Part shown: piece by piece, positions 25,759 to 37,195 of the stretch | Position numbering within the stretch: position 1 is the stretch's first letter | How the letters are laid out: each line of letters begins with the position of its first letter | From: Dyella ginsengisoli LA-4 | GTDB lineage: Bacteria > Pseudomonadota > Gammaproteobacteria > Xanthomonadales > Rhodanobacteraceae | Assembly: GCF_000334915.1 (NCBI RefSeq) | Contig: NZ_AMSF01000016.1 | Location: 1-64,000, forward strand | Length of the DNA stretch: 64,000 nt | Reading direction: 5' to 3' | Position numbers and translations under genes: made by a program | Notes under the pieces: model-generated | Seen by the model: only the letters and a program-made list of their open reading frames with translations | Database searches by the model: none | Told to the model about the DNA's origin: nothing

Positions 25759-26505
25759 ATGAAGATCGACTTCTGGACGCTGGCGCTGCAGGCGATCAAT
25801 GCGCTGGTCCTGATCTGGCTGCTGTCGCGGGTGCTGTATCGCCCGGTGGTGCGCGTGATCGCGCAGCGGCGCGAGGCCGCGGCGAAACTGCTGGCCGACG
25901 CCGAGGCCGAGCGCGACCGCGCGCGCCAGGCCACGGCGGCAGCGACGGCACAGCAGACCGAACTCGCCGCCGGGCGCGACGCGGCGATGAAGGCCGCGCA
26001 GAACGACGCCGAAGCGGCACGCATCCGCCTGCTGGCCGCCGCGCAGGCCGAGGCCGGGGCCCTGCGCCAGCAGGCACAGGCCGAACGGGACAAGCAGCTT
26101 GTCGCGCAGCGGCGCGCCGACGAGCAGCGCGCCGCTGCGCTGGCCGTCGACATTGCCGCGCGGCTGCTCGATCGCCTGCCGGCCTCGGCACGCGTCGCGG
26201 GTTTTCTCGACGACCTCGTCGCCTCGCTGCGGGCACTGCCGGATTCGCAGCGGCAGAAGCTGGCCGATCCGGCAACGCCGCTCGCGCTGGTGGCGCCGCG
26301 CACGCTCGAAGCGAGCGAAAGGGATCGCTGCGTGCAGGCGATCCAGCAGGCCATCGGCCGCTCCGCCCCGCTGCAGCCGGCGGTGGATCCCAACCTGATC
26401 GCCGGGCTGGAACTGCGCAGTCCCGACCTGGTGGTAAGCAATCACCTGCGCGCCGACCTCGACCATCTGCAGCACGAGCTGACCCATGCCGACCGACACG
26501 CCTGA
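25759..26505 (+). CDS. atpF: N-type ATPase Fo subunit b, with delta-like C-terminus
   Basis: The 248-residue protein is longer than a normal b subunit (about 156). It has an N-terminal membrane helix ([22 protein letters not shown]), a long charged coiled coil (about 30-130, rich in Ala, Glu, Arg) and an additional domain (about 130-248, [26 protein letters not shown]...[27 protein letters not shown]). The last part resembles the delta subunit, which links stator to F1. This explains why no atpH gene is found, as is usual in N-ATPase operons. The end overlaps atpA by 20 bases. Confidence 0.9.
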   Translation: MKIDFWTLALQAINALVLIWLLSRVLYRPVVRVIAQRREAAAKLLADAEAERDRARQATAAATAQQTELAAGRDAAMKAAQNDAEAARIRLLAAAQAEAGALRQQAQAERDKQLVAQRRADEQRAAALAVDIAARLLDRLPASARVAGFLDDLVASLRALPDSQRQKLADPATPLALVAPRTLEASERDRCVQAIQQAIGRSAPLQPAVDPNLIAGLELRSPDLVVSNHLRADLDHLQHELTHADRHA

Positions 26506-28015
26506 CGCCACCACCGGCGACTGGCTGCGCCGCAGCCAGGCCGTCGTCGCGCAGAGCCGGCTCGGCGTGCGCTCGGTCGGGCTGGGCCACGTCGAGCGGA
26601 TCGCCGACGGCATCGCCATCGTCTCCGGCCTGGCCCAGGCACGTCTGCATGAACTGCTGCGCTTCCAGCACGACCGCATGGGCTTCGTGCTCTCGCTGGA
26701 CGAAGACACGCTGGCCGCCGTGCTGCTGGACGACGACGACAGCGTCGAGGCCGGCTCCGAGGTGCTCGGCACCGGCGAGGTGCTGCGCGTGCCGGTGGGA
26801 CCGGGCCTGCTCGGCCGCGTGCTCGACCCGCTGGGACGCCCGCTGGACCGCGACGAGCCGGTGGCGGCCGAGGACCACCTGCCGATCGAGCGCCCGGCGC
26901 CGGCGATCATCGAGCGTGACCTGGTGAGCGAGCCGGTCGCCACCGGCGTGCTGGTGATCGACGCGATGTTCCCGATCGGCCGCGGCCAGCGCGAGCTCCT
27001 GATCGGTGATCGCGCCACCGGCAAGACCTCGCTGGCGGTGGACGCGATGATCAACCAGAAGCACTCGGACATGGTCTGCGTGTACGTCTCGGTCGGCCAG
27101 CGCGCCCATGCCGTGCAACAGGTGATCGAGGCTGTACGCGCGCACGGCGCGCCCGAGCGCACCATCTTCGTGGTGGCCTCGGCGTCGGCCTCGGCCGGAC
27201 TGCAGTGGGTGGCGCCGTTCGCCGGCTTCAGCATCGCCGAGCACTTCCGCGACCGCGGCCAGCACGCGCTGATCGTGATCGACGATCTCACCAAGCACGC
27301 CGCCACCCACCGCGAGCTGGCCCTGCTCACCCATCAGCCGGCCGGCCGCGAGGCCTACCCCGGCGATGTGTTCTACCTGCACGCCCGCATGCTCGAGCGG
27401 GCGGCCAGGCTGTCGACGGCCAAGGGCGGCGGTTCGCTCACCGCGCTGCCGATCGCGCAGACCGAAGCGGGCAACCTGGCCGCCTACATCCCGACCAACC
27501 TGATCTCGATCACTGACGGCCAGATCGTGTTCGACACCTCGCTGTTCGCCGCCGACCAGCGGCCGGCGGTGGATGTCGGCCTGTCGGTGAGCCGGGTCGG
27601 CGGCAAGGCCCAGCCGCCGGTGCTGCGCGAGGTGGCCGGCCAGCTGCGGCTGCAGTATTCGCAGTTTCTCGAACTGGAGCTGTTCACCCGCTTCGGCAAT
27701 CTCAGCGACACCCGGGTCAAGGCGCAGATCGCCCGTGGCCAGGCGATCCGGGCCCTGTTGAGCCAGCCGCGTTTCGCCGCGCAGCAGCTGCCCGCGCAAC
27801 TCGCCCTGCTCGCGGCACTGGACGACGGCGTGCTGGATGGCCAGCCCGCCGGCCTGATCGCGGAGCTGCGCCGGCAACTGCCGACCCGCCTGGCCCAGGG
27901 GCGGCCGATACCGATCGGCGACACGCTGGATGCGTCCACCCGCGGCATGCTGGTGGACGCGGTGCGCGAGCTGGTCGCGATGATCGCCGCCGCATCGAAA
28001 GGAGCGCCGGCATGA
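26486..28015 (+). CDS. atpA: N-type ATPase F1 subunit alpha
   Basis: The 509-residue alpha subunit alternates with beta in F1 and carries the non-catalytic nucleotide sites. The P-loop [16 protein letters not shown] starts near residue 174. Other family blocks are [70 protein letters not shown] and [12 protein letters not shown]. The N-terminus ([24 protein letters not shown]) is less conserved, as expected. It precedes gamma, whose start overlaps its stop. Confidence 0.95.
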   Translation: MPTDTPDATTGDWLRRSQAVVAQSRLGVRSVGLGHVERIADGIAIVSGLAQARLHELLRFQHDRMGFVLSLDEDTLAAVLLDDDDSVEAGSEVLGTGEVLRVPVGPGLLGRVLDPLGRPLDRDEPVAAEDHLPIERPAPAIIERDLVSEPVATGVLVIDAMFPIGRGQRELLIGDRATGKTSLAVDAMINQKHSDMVCVYVSVGQRAHAVQQVIEAVRAHGAPERTIFVVASASASAGLQWVAPFAGFSIAEHFRDRGQHALIVIDDLTKHAATHRELALLTHQPAGREAYPGDVFYLHARMLERAARLSTAKGGGSLTALPIAQTEAGNLAAYIPTNLISITDGQIVFDTSLFAADQRPAVDVGLSVSRVGGKAQPPVLREVAGQLRLQYSQFLELELFTRFGNLSDTRVKAQIARGQAIRALLSQPRFAAQQLPAQLALLAALDDGVLDGQPAGLIAELRRQLPTRLAQGRPIPIGDTLDASTRGMLVDAVRELVAMIAAASKGAPA

Positions 28016-28860
28016 GCGGGCAGCTGGCCGAAGTCGCTGCGCGACTGGACTCCACGCGCCAGCTGGGCAGCGTGATCTCTGCGATGCGGGCGATCGCGGC
28101 GAGCCGCTCGCAGCAGGCGCGACGCGAGCTGGAGGCGATCCGTCTGTATGCCGCCACGATCGGCCAGGCGATCGGCCAGGTCCTCGGCAGCTTGCCGTCC
28201 GGCCAGCCGGTCGCTGCGCCGGCGACAACCGGCGATGGCGTCCTGGTGGTCGCGCTGTGCGCCGAGCAGGGCTTCGCCGGCAGCTTCAACGAGCGCGTGC
28301 TCGACGTCGCCCTGCCGCTGGCCGACAAGGCCAACAGCCGCCTGTTCATCGTCGGCGACCGCGGCCTGATGGTGGCCGGCAACCGCGGGCGCACGCCGGA
28401 CTGGAGCGTGCCCATGGCCGCCCACACCGACGAGGTCTCCGCGCTGGCCGACCGGATCTCCGGTGCGGTCTACGCGGCGCTCGCACCGCGCGGACCGGGC
28501 CGGGTGCTGCTGGTCCACGGCAGTCCGGGCGAGGGCGAGGATCAGGCGATCGTTCGACGCTGGCTGCTGCCGTTCGACTTCGGCCGATTTCCCGCCCACC
28601 TCGCCGACGGCCAGGCGCCGCTGATGAACCTGCCGCCGATGGCCTTGCTCGAACAGCTCGCCGTGGAGTACGTGCACGCCGACCTGTGCGAGGCATTGAT
28701 GCTGTCCTACGCGGCGGAAAACCAGGCCCGCATGCAGGCGATGATCGCCGCCCACGGCAACCTGGAACGCACCGAAGCCTCGCTCACGCTTCAGTTCCAG
28801 CGCGTGCGCCAGGAAGACATCACCGACGAGATCCTCGAGCTTTCCGCCGCCCGGACCTGA
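28012..28860 (+). CDS. atpG: N-type ATPase F1 subunit gamma
   Basis: The 282-residue gamma subunit is the rotating shaft. The two terminal helices form the antiparallel coiled coil: [42 protein letters not shown] at the N-terminus and [45 protein letters not shown] at the C-terminus, which holds the conserved R-x3-I-T-x-E-I-x-E signature. The central Rossmann-like part is more divergent. It is the last gene of the operon; 43 bases separate it from the LOG-family gene. Confidence 0.92.
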   Translation: MSGQLAEVAARLDSTRQLGSVISAMRAIAASRSQQARRELEAIRLYAATIGQAIGQVLGSLPSGQPVAAPATTGDGVLVVALCAEQGFAGSFNERVLDVALPLADKANSRLFIVGDRGLMVAGNRGRTPDWSVPMAAHTDEVSALADRISGAVYAALAPRGPGRVLLVHGSPGEGEDQAIVRRWLLPFDFGRFPAHLADGQAPLMNLPPMALLEQLAVEYVHADLCEALMLSYAAENQARMQAMIAAHGNLERTEASLTLQFQRVRQEDITDEILELSAART

Positions 28861-28903
28861 CCACCCCGTCGCGGCCGCCGTGCCGCGATCAAAGGAGCCG
28901 CAC

Positions 28904-29857
28904 TTGAACCACCGCCGCCACTGTCCGCCGCCACCACCCCGCAAGCGCCGCACGCCGCTGCCTTGGGAGCATCCCAAGGCACACGCCGAAGAACCACAGG
29001 TGGACGAGCGCCTGCGCGCGATCATGCAGCATCCGTCGTACCGGGAGGCGGACAGCGATCCGGCCTTCCTGCACGAGGACGCGGCACGTGGCGTGCGCCT
29101 GCAGGTGGACTACCTCAAGGCCGAACTGGTGCTCGCCGCCCACGGCATCGAACGCACGGTGCTGGTCTACGGCAGTACCCGCCTGCGCGAGCCGGAAACG
29201 GCAAAGCGCGAGCTCGCCTCGGCACGGGAAGCGGCCGGCTCGCGGCCCGACGACCCGGCCACCGCGCGCGCCCTGCAACTGGCCGAGCGGCGGGAAGCCC
29301 TGTCGCGCTACTACGAAGTGGGGCGCGAGGTCGGCCAGCGGGTCGGCCTGGCCGGCATTCCCGGCATGGCCATCCTCACCGGCGGCGGCCCGGGTGCAAT
29401 GGAGTCGGCCAATCGCGGCGCGTGCGAGGCCGGAGCGCAGACGGTGGGCCTGAACATCGCGCTGCCGCGCGAGCAGTATCCGAACCCCTACGTCACGCCC
29501 GGACTGTGCATGCAGTTCCACTACTTCGCCATGCGCAAGCTGCACTTCATGAAGCGGGCGGTCGCCATCGTCGCCCTGCCCGGCGGCTACGGCACGCTGG
29601 ACGAGGTGTTCGGCGCGCTGACCCTGATCCAGACCCGCAAGAGCGCCCCCATTCCCATCGTGCTGGTCGGCGAGGACTACTGGCGCCGCGTGTTCGACGT
29701 CGACTTCCTGCTCGAGGCCGGCAGCATCGACGAGGAAGACCGCGACCTGTTCTGGTACGCCGAGACCGCCGAGGAAGCCTGGCAGGGGATCCTCGACTGG
29801 CACGAACGCAACGGCAGCCCCCTGCTCCCCTCCACCGCCACGGATGCACGCCCATGA
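28904..29857 (+). CDS. LOG-family (TIGR00730-like) protein
   Basis: The 317-residue protein has the signature motifs of the LOG/lysine-decarboxylase-like family: AILTGGGPGAMESANRGA (about residues 160-177) and VAIVALPGGYGTLDEVFGALTLIQT (about 222-246). In plants and many bacteria such enzymes are nucleoside-5'-monophosphate phosphoribohydrolases that release cytokinin-like bases; the N-terminal extension of about 60 residues marks a distinct subgroup. TTG 28904 is chosen as start because AAAGGAG lies 6 bases upstream. The gene overlaps the next by 4 bases, placing it in the N-ATPase/phosphoketolase block. Its role there is not known. Confidence 0.82.
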   Translation: MNHRRHCPPPPPRKRRTPLPWEHPKAHAEEPQVDERLRAIMQHPSYREADSDPAFLHEDAARGVRLQVDYLKAELVLAAHGIERTVLVYGSTRLREPETAKRELASAREAAGSRPDDPATARALQLAERREALSRYYEVGREVGQRVGLAGIPGMAILTGGGPGAMESANRGACEAGAQTVGLNIALPREQYPNPYVTPGLCMQFHYFAMRKLHFMKRAVAIVALPGGYGTLDEVFGALTLIQTRKSAPIPIVLVGEDYWRRVFDVDFLLEAGSIDEEDRDLFWYAETAEEAWQGILDWHERNGSPLLPSTATDARP

Positions 29858-31233
29858 AAATCTCCTTCCACGGCGCCGACCGCGAGGTCACCGGCTCCTG
29901 CCACCTGCTCGAAGCTGCCGGCAAGCGCATCCTCATCGACTGCGGCATGTACCAGGGCAGCCGCGAACTGGACGAGCAGAACGGCGACGATTTCGGCTTC
30001 GATCCGGCATCGATCGACATCCTGCTGCTCACCCACGCCCACCTGGATCATTGCGGTCGCATCCCGCTGCTGGTCGATCGGGGGTTCTCCGGCGAGATCA
30101 TCACCACCGCGGCCTCCCGCGAGCTGGCGCGGCTGGTGATGCTCGACGCCGCCGGCCTGCAGGAAGCCGATGCCGAGCGCCGCCAGCGACACGCCTGGCG
30201 TCGCGGCGACAAGGACGGGCAGCCGCTGTACACCACGCTCGACGCGCTCAACGCGATGGACCGCTTTGGCCGCGTCGCCCGCTACGGCCAGCCGATCGAG
30301 CTCGCGCCGGGCCTGACCGCCACCTTCCACGATGCCGGGCACATCCTCGGCTCGGCCAGCATCCGCATCGTGCAGGACGGCGACGGCGGCCGCTCGGTGA
30401 TCTTCTCCGGCGACCTCGGCAACAGCGGCCGGCCGATCCTGCGCGACCCGCAGCCGCCGCCGCATGCCGATGCGGTGGTGATGGAAACCACCTACGGCGA
30501 CCGCCTGCACAAGCCGCTGGGGCCCTCGGTGGAGGAGCTGTATGCCGCGATCACCGACACCTTCGCCCGCGGCGGCAACGTGGTGATCCCCACCTTCGCG
30601 CTGGAGCGTGCGCAGGAGATCCTCTACTACCTGCGCGCCGGCGTGGAGAGCGGCCGGCTGCCGCGCACGCTGCCGGTGTTCCTCGATTCGCCGATGGCGA
30701 TCTCCGCCACCGAGATCTTCCGTCGCCACACCGAATGCTACGACCCGAAGGAACGTGCCCTGTTCGCCCAGGGCGGCGATCCGTTCGCCCTGCCCGGCCT
30801 GCGCTTCACCCGCGAGACCGCCGACTCGATGGCGCTGAACCGGATCCGCGGCGGCGCGATCCTGATGGCCGGCTCGGGCATGTGCACCGGCGGGCGCGTG
30901 CGCCATCACCTGAGGCACAACCTGTGGCGCGAGGATTCCAGCGTGGTGTTCGTCGGCTATGCCGCCTCCGGCACGCTGGCGCGCATCCTCATCGATGGCG
31001 CGAAGTCGGTGCGCCTGTTCGGCGACGACATCCCGGTACGCGCCCATCTGCACACCATCAACGGCTTCTCGGCGCACGCCGATCGCGACGAGCTGCTCGC
31101 CTGGCACGCGGCGATCAAGCCGGACAAGACCATCCTGGTACACGGCGACGAGCGCGTGATGCAGGCGTTCGCCACGCGGCTTCCCGCCACTGAAGTCCAC
31201 ATGCCCGGCAAGGGCGACGCCATCACCCTCTGA
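29854..31233 (+). CDS. beta-CASP metallo-beta-lactamase-fold protein (RNA-processing type)
   Basis: The 459-residue protein opens MKISFHGADREVTGSCHLLE and has the metallo-beta-lactamase metal motif THAHLDHCGR (about residue 65), later ligands in HDAGHILGSA and FSGDLGNS, and the beta-CASP motifs ETTYGDR (A), the KxxxV-type block with GGAILMAGSGMCTGGRVRHHL (B) and NGFSAHADRDELL (C). Such proteins act on RNA (CPSF-73, RNase J and archaeal homologues). In bacteria with PHA and phosphoketolase islands this gene often travels with the LOG gene; the target RNA is unknown. The start overlaps the LOG stop by ATGA. Confidence 0.88.
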   Translation: MKISFHGADREVTGSCHLLEAAGKRILIDCGMYQGSRELDEQNGDDFGFDPASIDILLLTHAHLDHCGRIPLLVDRGFSGEIITTAASRELARLVMLDAAGLQEADAERRQRHAWRRGDKDGQPLYTTLDALNAMDRFGRVARYGQPIELAPGLTATFHDAGHILGSASIRIVQDGDGGRSVIFSGDLGNSGRPILRDPQPPPHADAVVMETTYGDRLHKPLGPSVEELYAAITDTFARGGNVVIPTFALERAQEILYYLRAGVESGRLPRTLPVFLDSPMAISATEIFRRHTECYDPKERALFAQGGDPFALPGLRFTRETADSMALNRIRGGAILMAGSGMCTGGRVRHHLRHNLWREDSSVVFVGYAASGTLARILIDGAKSVRLFGDDIPVRAHLHTINGFSAHADRDELLAWHAAIKPDKTILVHGDERVMQAFATRLPATEVHMPGKGDAITL

Positions 31234-31260
31234 CGATCATCGACGGCCAGGAGGCTGCCC

Positions 31261-33648
31261 GTGTCCACGCCATCCCCCAACATCCTCTCCGACGACGAAC
31301 TGGTCCGGCTCGACCGCTACTGGCGCGCCTCGCTGTACCTGTGCGCCGGCATGCTGTACCTGCGGGAGAACCCGCTGCTGCACGAGCCGCTGCGCCTGGA
31401 ACACATCAAGCACCGGCTGCTCGGCCACTGGGGCTCGGACCCGGGCCAGACCCTGGTGTGGACGCACATGAACCGGCTGATCCGCGCGCGCGACCTCGAC
31501 GCGATCTTCGTCTCCGGCCCCGGCCATGGCGCGCCCTCGGTGCTGGCCCACGCATGGCTGGAAGGACGCTACGGCGAGCTGTATGCGGACAAGGGGCCGG
31601 GCCTGGACGGGCTGCGCCGGTTCTTCAAGGAGTTCTCCTTCCCCGGTGGCGTGGGCAGTCACTGCACGCCGGAGACGCCGGGATCGCTGCACGAGGGCGG
31701 CGAGCTCGGCTACAGCCTGTCGCACGCCTACGGCGCGGCGTTCGACCATCCCGACCTTCTGGTGGTGTGCATGGTCGGCGACGGCGAGGCGGAAGCCGGC
31801 CCGCTGGCCACCGCCTGGCATTCGAACAAGTTCCTCGATCCGGCGCGCGACGGCGCGGTGCTGCCGGTGCTGCACCTCAACGGCTACAAGATCGCCAACC
31901 CCACGGTGCTGGCGCGCATTCCCCACGACCAGCTCGCCGACCTGATGCGCGGTTACGGCTATGAGCCGTTCTTCGTCGAAGGTGACGAGCCGCAGCGCGT
32001 GCACCGCCTGCTCGCTACCACGCTGGAAACCGCACTGGACCGGATTGCCGACATCCAGCGCCGTGCGCGCACCGGCAGCTTCGAAGGCCTGCCGACGTGG
32101 CCGATGATCGTGCTGCGCACGCCCAAGGGATGGACCGGCCCGAAGGAGGTGGACGGCCATCGCGTGGAGGGCACCTGGCGCGCCCACCAGATCCCGCTGG
32201 ATCCGCACAAGGACACCGGCCATCTGCGCCAGCTCGAACAGTGGCTGCGCAGCTACCGCCCCGAGACGCTGTTCACCGCGGACGGCCAGCTGGTGCCCGA
32301 ACTGGCGGCACTGGCCCCGTCCGGACATCGCCGCATGAGCGCCAACCCGGTGGCCAACGGCGGCCTGCTGCGGCGGGCGCTGCTGCGACCGGACATCCGC
32401 GAATACGCGGTGGCGGTCACCGAACCGGGCACCGCCACCGAGGAAAACACCCGGCCGACCGGCCGCCTGCTGCGCGACGTGATGCGCGCCAATCCCGACC
32501 GCTTCCGCTTCTTCTGCCCCGACGAGACCGCCTCGAACCGGCTCGACGACATCTACCAGGCCAGCGGCAAGGCTTGGATGGCCGCGACGCTGCCGGAGGA
32601 TGCCGACGGCACCCACCTGGAACGCGGCGGCCGGGTGATGGAGATCCTCTCCGAACACATGCTGGAAGGCTGGCTGGAGGGCTACCTGCTGTCCGGCCGG
32701 CACGGCCTGCTCGCTTCGTACGAGGCCTTCATCCACGTCATCGACTCGATGTTCAACCAGCACGCCAAGTGGCTGGAGAAGGCGCTGGACGTGCCGTGGC
32801 GGGCGAGCGTGTCCTCGCTCAACATCCTGGTCACCTCCACCGTGTGGCGGCAGGACCACAACGGCTTCTCGCACCAGGACCCCGGCTTTCTCGACGTGGT
32901 CACCAACAAGAGCCCGCGGGTCACCCGCATCTACCTGCCGCCGGACGCGAACTGCCTGCTCTCGGTCGTCGACCACTGCCTGGACAGCACCGACAAGATC
33001 AACGTGATCGTGGCCGACAAGCAGCGCCACCTGCAGTACCTGACCATCGAGGAGGCCGCCGACCACTGCACCAAGGGCATCGGCATCTGGGACTGGGCCA
33101 GCAGCGACGACGGCGCCGAGCCGGACCTGGTGATGGCCTGCGCCGGCGACGTGCCGACGATGGAGGCACTGGCCGCCACCGCCCTGCTGCGCGAGCACTT
33201 CCCGGCGTTGAAGGTGCGCTTCGTCAACGTGGTGGACCTGTTCCGGCTGCAGCCGGAGAGCGAGCACGTGCACGGGCTCTCCGATGCCGAGTTCGACAGC
33301 CTGTTCACCCGCGACAAGCCGGTGATCTTCAACTTCCACGGCTATCCGTGGCTGATCCACAAGTTGCTCTACCGCCGCCACAACAGCCGCAACGTGCACG
33401 TCCGCGGCTACAAGGAACAGGGCAACATCAACACCCCGATGGATCTGGCCATCCGCAACCAGATCGACCGCTTCGACCTGGTGATCGACGCCATCGACCG
33501 CGTGCCCGGGTTGCTGGTCGCCGGTGCGCACGTGCGCGACCGGATGAAGGACGCCATCCTCGCCTGCCAGCGCTTCGCCTGCAGCGAGGGCTACGACCAG
33601 CCCGAATATGCGGACTGGCGCTGGCCGGGGCGCACCGGCGCGGCGTGA
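31261..33648 (+). CDS. xfp: phosphoketolase (xylulose-5-phosphate / fructose-6-phosphate)
   Basis: This 795-residue thiamine-diphosphate enzyme splits xylulose-5-P (or fructose-6-P) with phosphate to give acetyl phosphate and an aldose phosphate. Recognisable blocks are [101 protein letters not shown] (the ThDP-binding G-D-G-x-n-N motif), [14 protein letters not shown] and [19 protein letters not shown]. The start is GTG 31261 with GGAGG upstream. Its acetyl phosphate would feed AckA and the Pta fusion encoded earlier in the cluster. Confidence 0.96.
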   Translation: MSTPSPNILSDDELVRLDRYWRASLYLCAGMLYLRENPLLHEPLRLEHIKHRLLGHWGSDPGQTLVWTHMNRLIRARDLDAIFVSGPGHGAPSVLAHAWLEGRYGELYADKGPGLDGLRRFFKEFSFPGGVGSHCTPETPGSLHEGGELGYSLSHAYGAAFDHPDLLVVCMVGDGEAEAGPLATAWHSNKFLDPARDGAVLPVLHLNGYKIANPTVLARIPHDQLADLMRGYGYEPFFVEGDEPQRVHRLLATTLETALDRIADIQRRARTGSFEGLPTWPMIVLRTPKGWTGPKEVDGHRVEGTWRAHQIPLDPHKDTGHLRQLEQWLRSYRPETLFTADGQLVPELAALAPSGHRRMSANPVANGGLLRRALLRPDIREYAVAVTEPGTATEENTRPTGRLLRDVMRANPDRFRFFCPDETASNRLDDIYQASGKAWMAATLPEDADGTHLERGGRVMEILSEHMLEGWLEGYLLSGRHGLLASYEAFIHVIDSMFNQHAKWLEKALDVPWRASVSSLNILVTSTVWRQDHNGFSHQDPGFLDVVTNKSPRVTRIYLPPDANCLLSVVDHCLDSTDKINVIVADKQRHLQYLTIEEAADHCTKGIGIWDWASSDDGAEPDLVMACAGDVPTMEALAATALLREHFPALKVRFVNVVDLFRLQPESEHVHGLSDAEFDSLFTRDKPVIFNFHGYPWLIHKLLYRRHNSRNVHVRGYKEQGNINTPMDLAIRNQIDRFDLVIDAIDRVPGLLVAGAHVRDRMKDAILACQRFACSEGYDQPEYADWRWPGRTGAA

Positions 33649-33721
33649 CTTGCGGCCCTCTTGAACACCGCTCCGAACGGGCGCATGTCGCAGGAACCGA
33701 CATGCACAGGGAAGCGCCATC

Positions 33722-34357
33722 GTGGAATCTTTCGTTCATCCGTTCGCCGAAGGGCTTTCGCTCCTCGCCCATCTGCTGGGCGGCAGCTACGGTCTGGCTG
33801 TCGTCGCTATCGCCGTGGCCGTCCGTCTCGTGTTGCTGCCGCTGACGTTGCGGCTGGCCGAACAGGGCTGGCACCGCCAGCAGCGGATGCGGGCGCTGAA
33901 ACCGCAACTCGACGCCCTGCGCGAGCGCCATGCCAAGGACCCCATGGCCTATGCCCGTGCCGCCCAGGCGCTGAACAAACAGCACGGCATCACCAGCGGA
34001 CTGGGCGGCGGCCTGCTGGTCTCCGCGGTGCAGGCGCCGCTGGGGATCGGCATCTACGCCGCGATCCGCCAGAGTGTGGCTGCAGCCGGTTCGTTCCTGT
34101 GGATCCCGCGACTGGCGCGACCGGACTTCCTGCTCGCCCTGGCCGTCGCTGCACTCACGTACGCCGCGATCACGCTCAACCCGGCCATGCCGGCGCAGAT
34201 GAAGACCGCGCTGCAGATGCTGCCGGTGCTGGTCTCGTTCCTGATGGTCTGGCACCTGGCCGCCGGCCTCGGCCTGTACTGGGCCGGCTCCAGCAGCGTC
34301 AACGTGCTGCAGGCCGCGCTGCTGCGGCGACGCGTGCGGCGCCACCATTGGGCATGA
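33722..34357 (+). CDS. short YidC/Oxa1-family membrane insertase paralogue
   Basis: The 211-residue protein has the core of the 60-kDa inner-membrane-protein family: LAHLLGGSYGLAVVAIAVAVRLVLLPLTLRLAEQ (helix with the conserved R of the hydrophilic groove), KPQLDALRERHAKDPMAYARAAQALNKQHG (the cytoplasmic C1 hairpin), and four further hydrophobic segments ending NVLQAALLRRRVRRHH. It lacks the large periplasmic domain of the main YidC. YidC is known to insert F-type subunit c, so a dedicated copy in an N-ATPase cluster may serve that enzyme; this is an inference. The start is GTG 33722. Confidence 0.8.
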   Translation: MESFVHPFAEGLSLLAHLLGGSYGLAVVAIAVAVRLVLLPLTLRLAEQGWHRQQRMRALKPQLDALRERHAKDPMAYARAAQALNKQHGITSGLGGGLLVSAVQAPLGIGIYAAIRQSVAAAGSFLWIPRLARPDFLLALAVAALTYAAITLNPAMPAQMKTALQMLPVLVSFLMVWHLAAGLGLYWAGSSSVNVLQAALLRRRVRRHHWA

Positions 34358-35178
34358 CCAGGCACCTGTCCGGCTATCGCTGGTTGCGGGTCGAAGGCAA
34401 CCAGCGCCTGGCGTACCGCACTGGCGGCAGTCCCGAGGTGGACAAAAGCATCTTGCTGCTGCACGGCATGGCAGGCCGATCCGACACCTGGGACCGCTTT
34501 GCCGGCGCCCTGGGTAACGAGGGTTGGCGGGTGATTGCCATGGACATGCGTGGCCACGGGCGCAGCAGTCGTTCGGCAAGCTATCCGCTCACAGCATTCG
34601 GCGCCGATGTCTTCCGGCTGCTGGATGAGTTGAGGATCGACCGCACGGACATCGTCGGCCATTCCCTGGGCGCACATGTAGCGTTGCGTGTTGCCGCGGA
34701 GCAGCCGGCCCGCGTGCGCCGACTGGTTCTCGAGGAGCCGCCGGTCCCGCCGCGCGACGAGGCAAATGTCGCAACCCTGCGTGGAGCCATGCCGACCGCT
34801 TCGCTCAGCCTAGCCAGCCTGCTGCGCATCGTCTTTTTCAACCGCTTCGACTGGCGCATGAGAAGACCGACGCTCGCCACCCTGCGCAGCCCGATGCCGG
34901 AATGGTGGGACGCGCTCCGCGCAATTCGGGCGCCGAGTCTGCTGCTGTCCGGCTCGCGCAGTCACGTTCCGCTGGAACGACAGCATGCTCTGGCCTCTGC
35001 CATGCCGGATGCACGCGTCTGCCAACTGGAGGGATCGCATCGGCTGCACAGCGAGGCTCCCGAGGCATTCCTCGCGGCAGTGCTGCCCTTCCTGTTGGCT
35101 GGCTCACCCACCAGAGCCATCGATCCTGCGACGACGCCCCTGCAGTCACGCCACACGATTGCCGCTCCGGACACGTGA
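34354..35178 (+). CDS. alpha/beta-hydrolase fold protein
   Basis: The 274-residue protein overlaps the YidC paralogue by ATGA. The fold is clear from ILLLHGMAGRSDTWDRFAGAL, VIAMDMRGHGRSSRS, the nucleophile elbow GHSLGAH (about residue 107-113) and a C-terminal EGSHRLHSEAPEAFLAAVLPFL that holds the catalytic His. The acid residue is probably the Asp in the MPDARVCQLEG region or near it. It may be an esterase, thioesterase or PHA-related lipase; the sequence does not decide. It is the last gene of the cluster. Confidence 0.8.
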   Translation: MTRHLSGYRWLRVEGNQRLAYRTGGSPEVDKSILLLHGMAGRSDTWDRFAGALGNEGWRVIAMDMRGHGRSSRSASYPLTAFGADVFRLLDELRIDRTDIVGHSLGAHVALRVAAEQPARVRRLVLEEPPVPPRDEANVATLRGAMPTASLSLASLLRIVFFNRFDWRMRRPTLATLRSPMPEWWDALRAIRAPSLLLSGSRSHVPLERQHALASAMPDARVCQLEGSHRLHSEAPEAFLAAVLPFLLAGSPTRAIDPATTPLQSRHTIAAPDT

Positions 35179-35224
35179 GCCCATGGCGGGCTTGGCCACA
35201 GGCCTGCCATGACCCAAAGAAAAA

Positions 35225-35252
35225 ACGCAGGCCCGCAGATGCGGGCCTGCGT
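35225..35252 (-). terminator. intrinsic terminator of lysS
   Basis: Two 13-base arms (ACGCAGGCCCGCA and TGCGGGCCTGCGT) form a perfect GC-rich stem with a 2-base spacer. On the minus strand the stem is followed by TTTTTCTTTG. It lies 20 bases past the lysS stop codon and may also stop plus-strand readthrough from the hydrolase gene less efficiently. Confidence 0.85.
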
Positions 35253-35271
35253 CGTCCTGCATGGAAACCGA

Positions 35272-36789
<1,518 letters not shown>

Positions 36790-36863
36790 TGCAGATTCCG
36801 TAGCGGGTGGCTCGCCTGCGCAGGCAGGTGCCGGTCAGTTGGATCGTGGTGGGGGCGGCTGGC

Positions 36864-37151
36864 TCAGCCGCCCTTGTGGAACACTTCCTTGAAGCCTTTC
36901 TTGGTGGCGTCCCAGCCTTCGCGCGCCCCCTTGGCGATGCCGTGGCCTGCGTCGCGCGCACCGTGGCCGACCTTGATCGCCACCTTCCGCGTGGCATGGC
37001 CGACGTCACGGGCACCATCGGCGATGTCATGACCGGCCGCCCTGGTGTCGCGCTTGATGTCCTGTCCAGCCGACTGCGCCTGGGCGCTGGCCATGCCGGC
37101 GCACGCAAGCAAGGCGACAACAGACAACGGAAGGAACGTTCCACGCTTCAT
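36864..37151 (-). CDS. small exported repeat-like protein
   Basis: The 95-residue protein starts at ATG 37151, with AGGAG placed 7 bases upstream. It has a signal peptide (MKRGTFLPLSVVALLACAGMASAQA, cleavage likely after AQA). The mature part is built from degenerate 11-residue helical units with the pattern R-D/A-x-G-H-x-x-x-x-G/A (GQDIKRDTRAAGHDIADGARDVGHATRK...GHGARDAGHGIAKG), giving a His- and Lys-rich amphipathic helix. No function is known. It lies between prfB and lysS and could be co-transcribed with both. Confidence 0.7.
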   Translation of the reverse strand: MKRGTFLPLSVVALLACAGMASAQAQSAGQDIKRDTRAAGHDIADGARDVGHATRKVAIKVGHGARDAGHGIAKGAREGWDATKKGFKEVFHKGG

Positions 37152-37195
37152 GGATGTCTCCTCGCAGGTTCGAACGGATGGAGCCGGTTTCCGGA

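Noticed and set aside
31237-33720. An 827-residue minus-strand frame opposite phosphoketolase
   Set aside because: Composition is typical of a third-position GC shadow; the plus-strand gene has all phosphoketolase motifs.
35225-35252. Long inverted repeat as a mobile-element end
   Set aside because: A single short-loop hairpin with a T run directly after lysS is simply a terminator.
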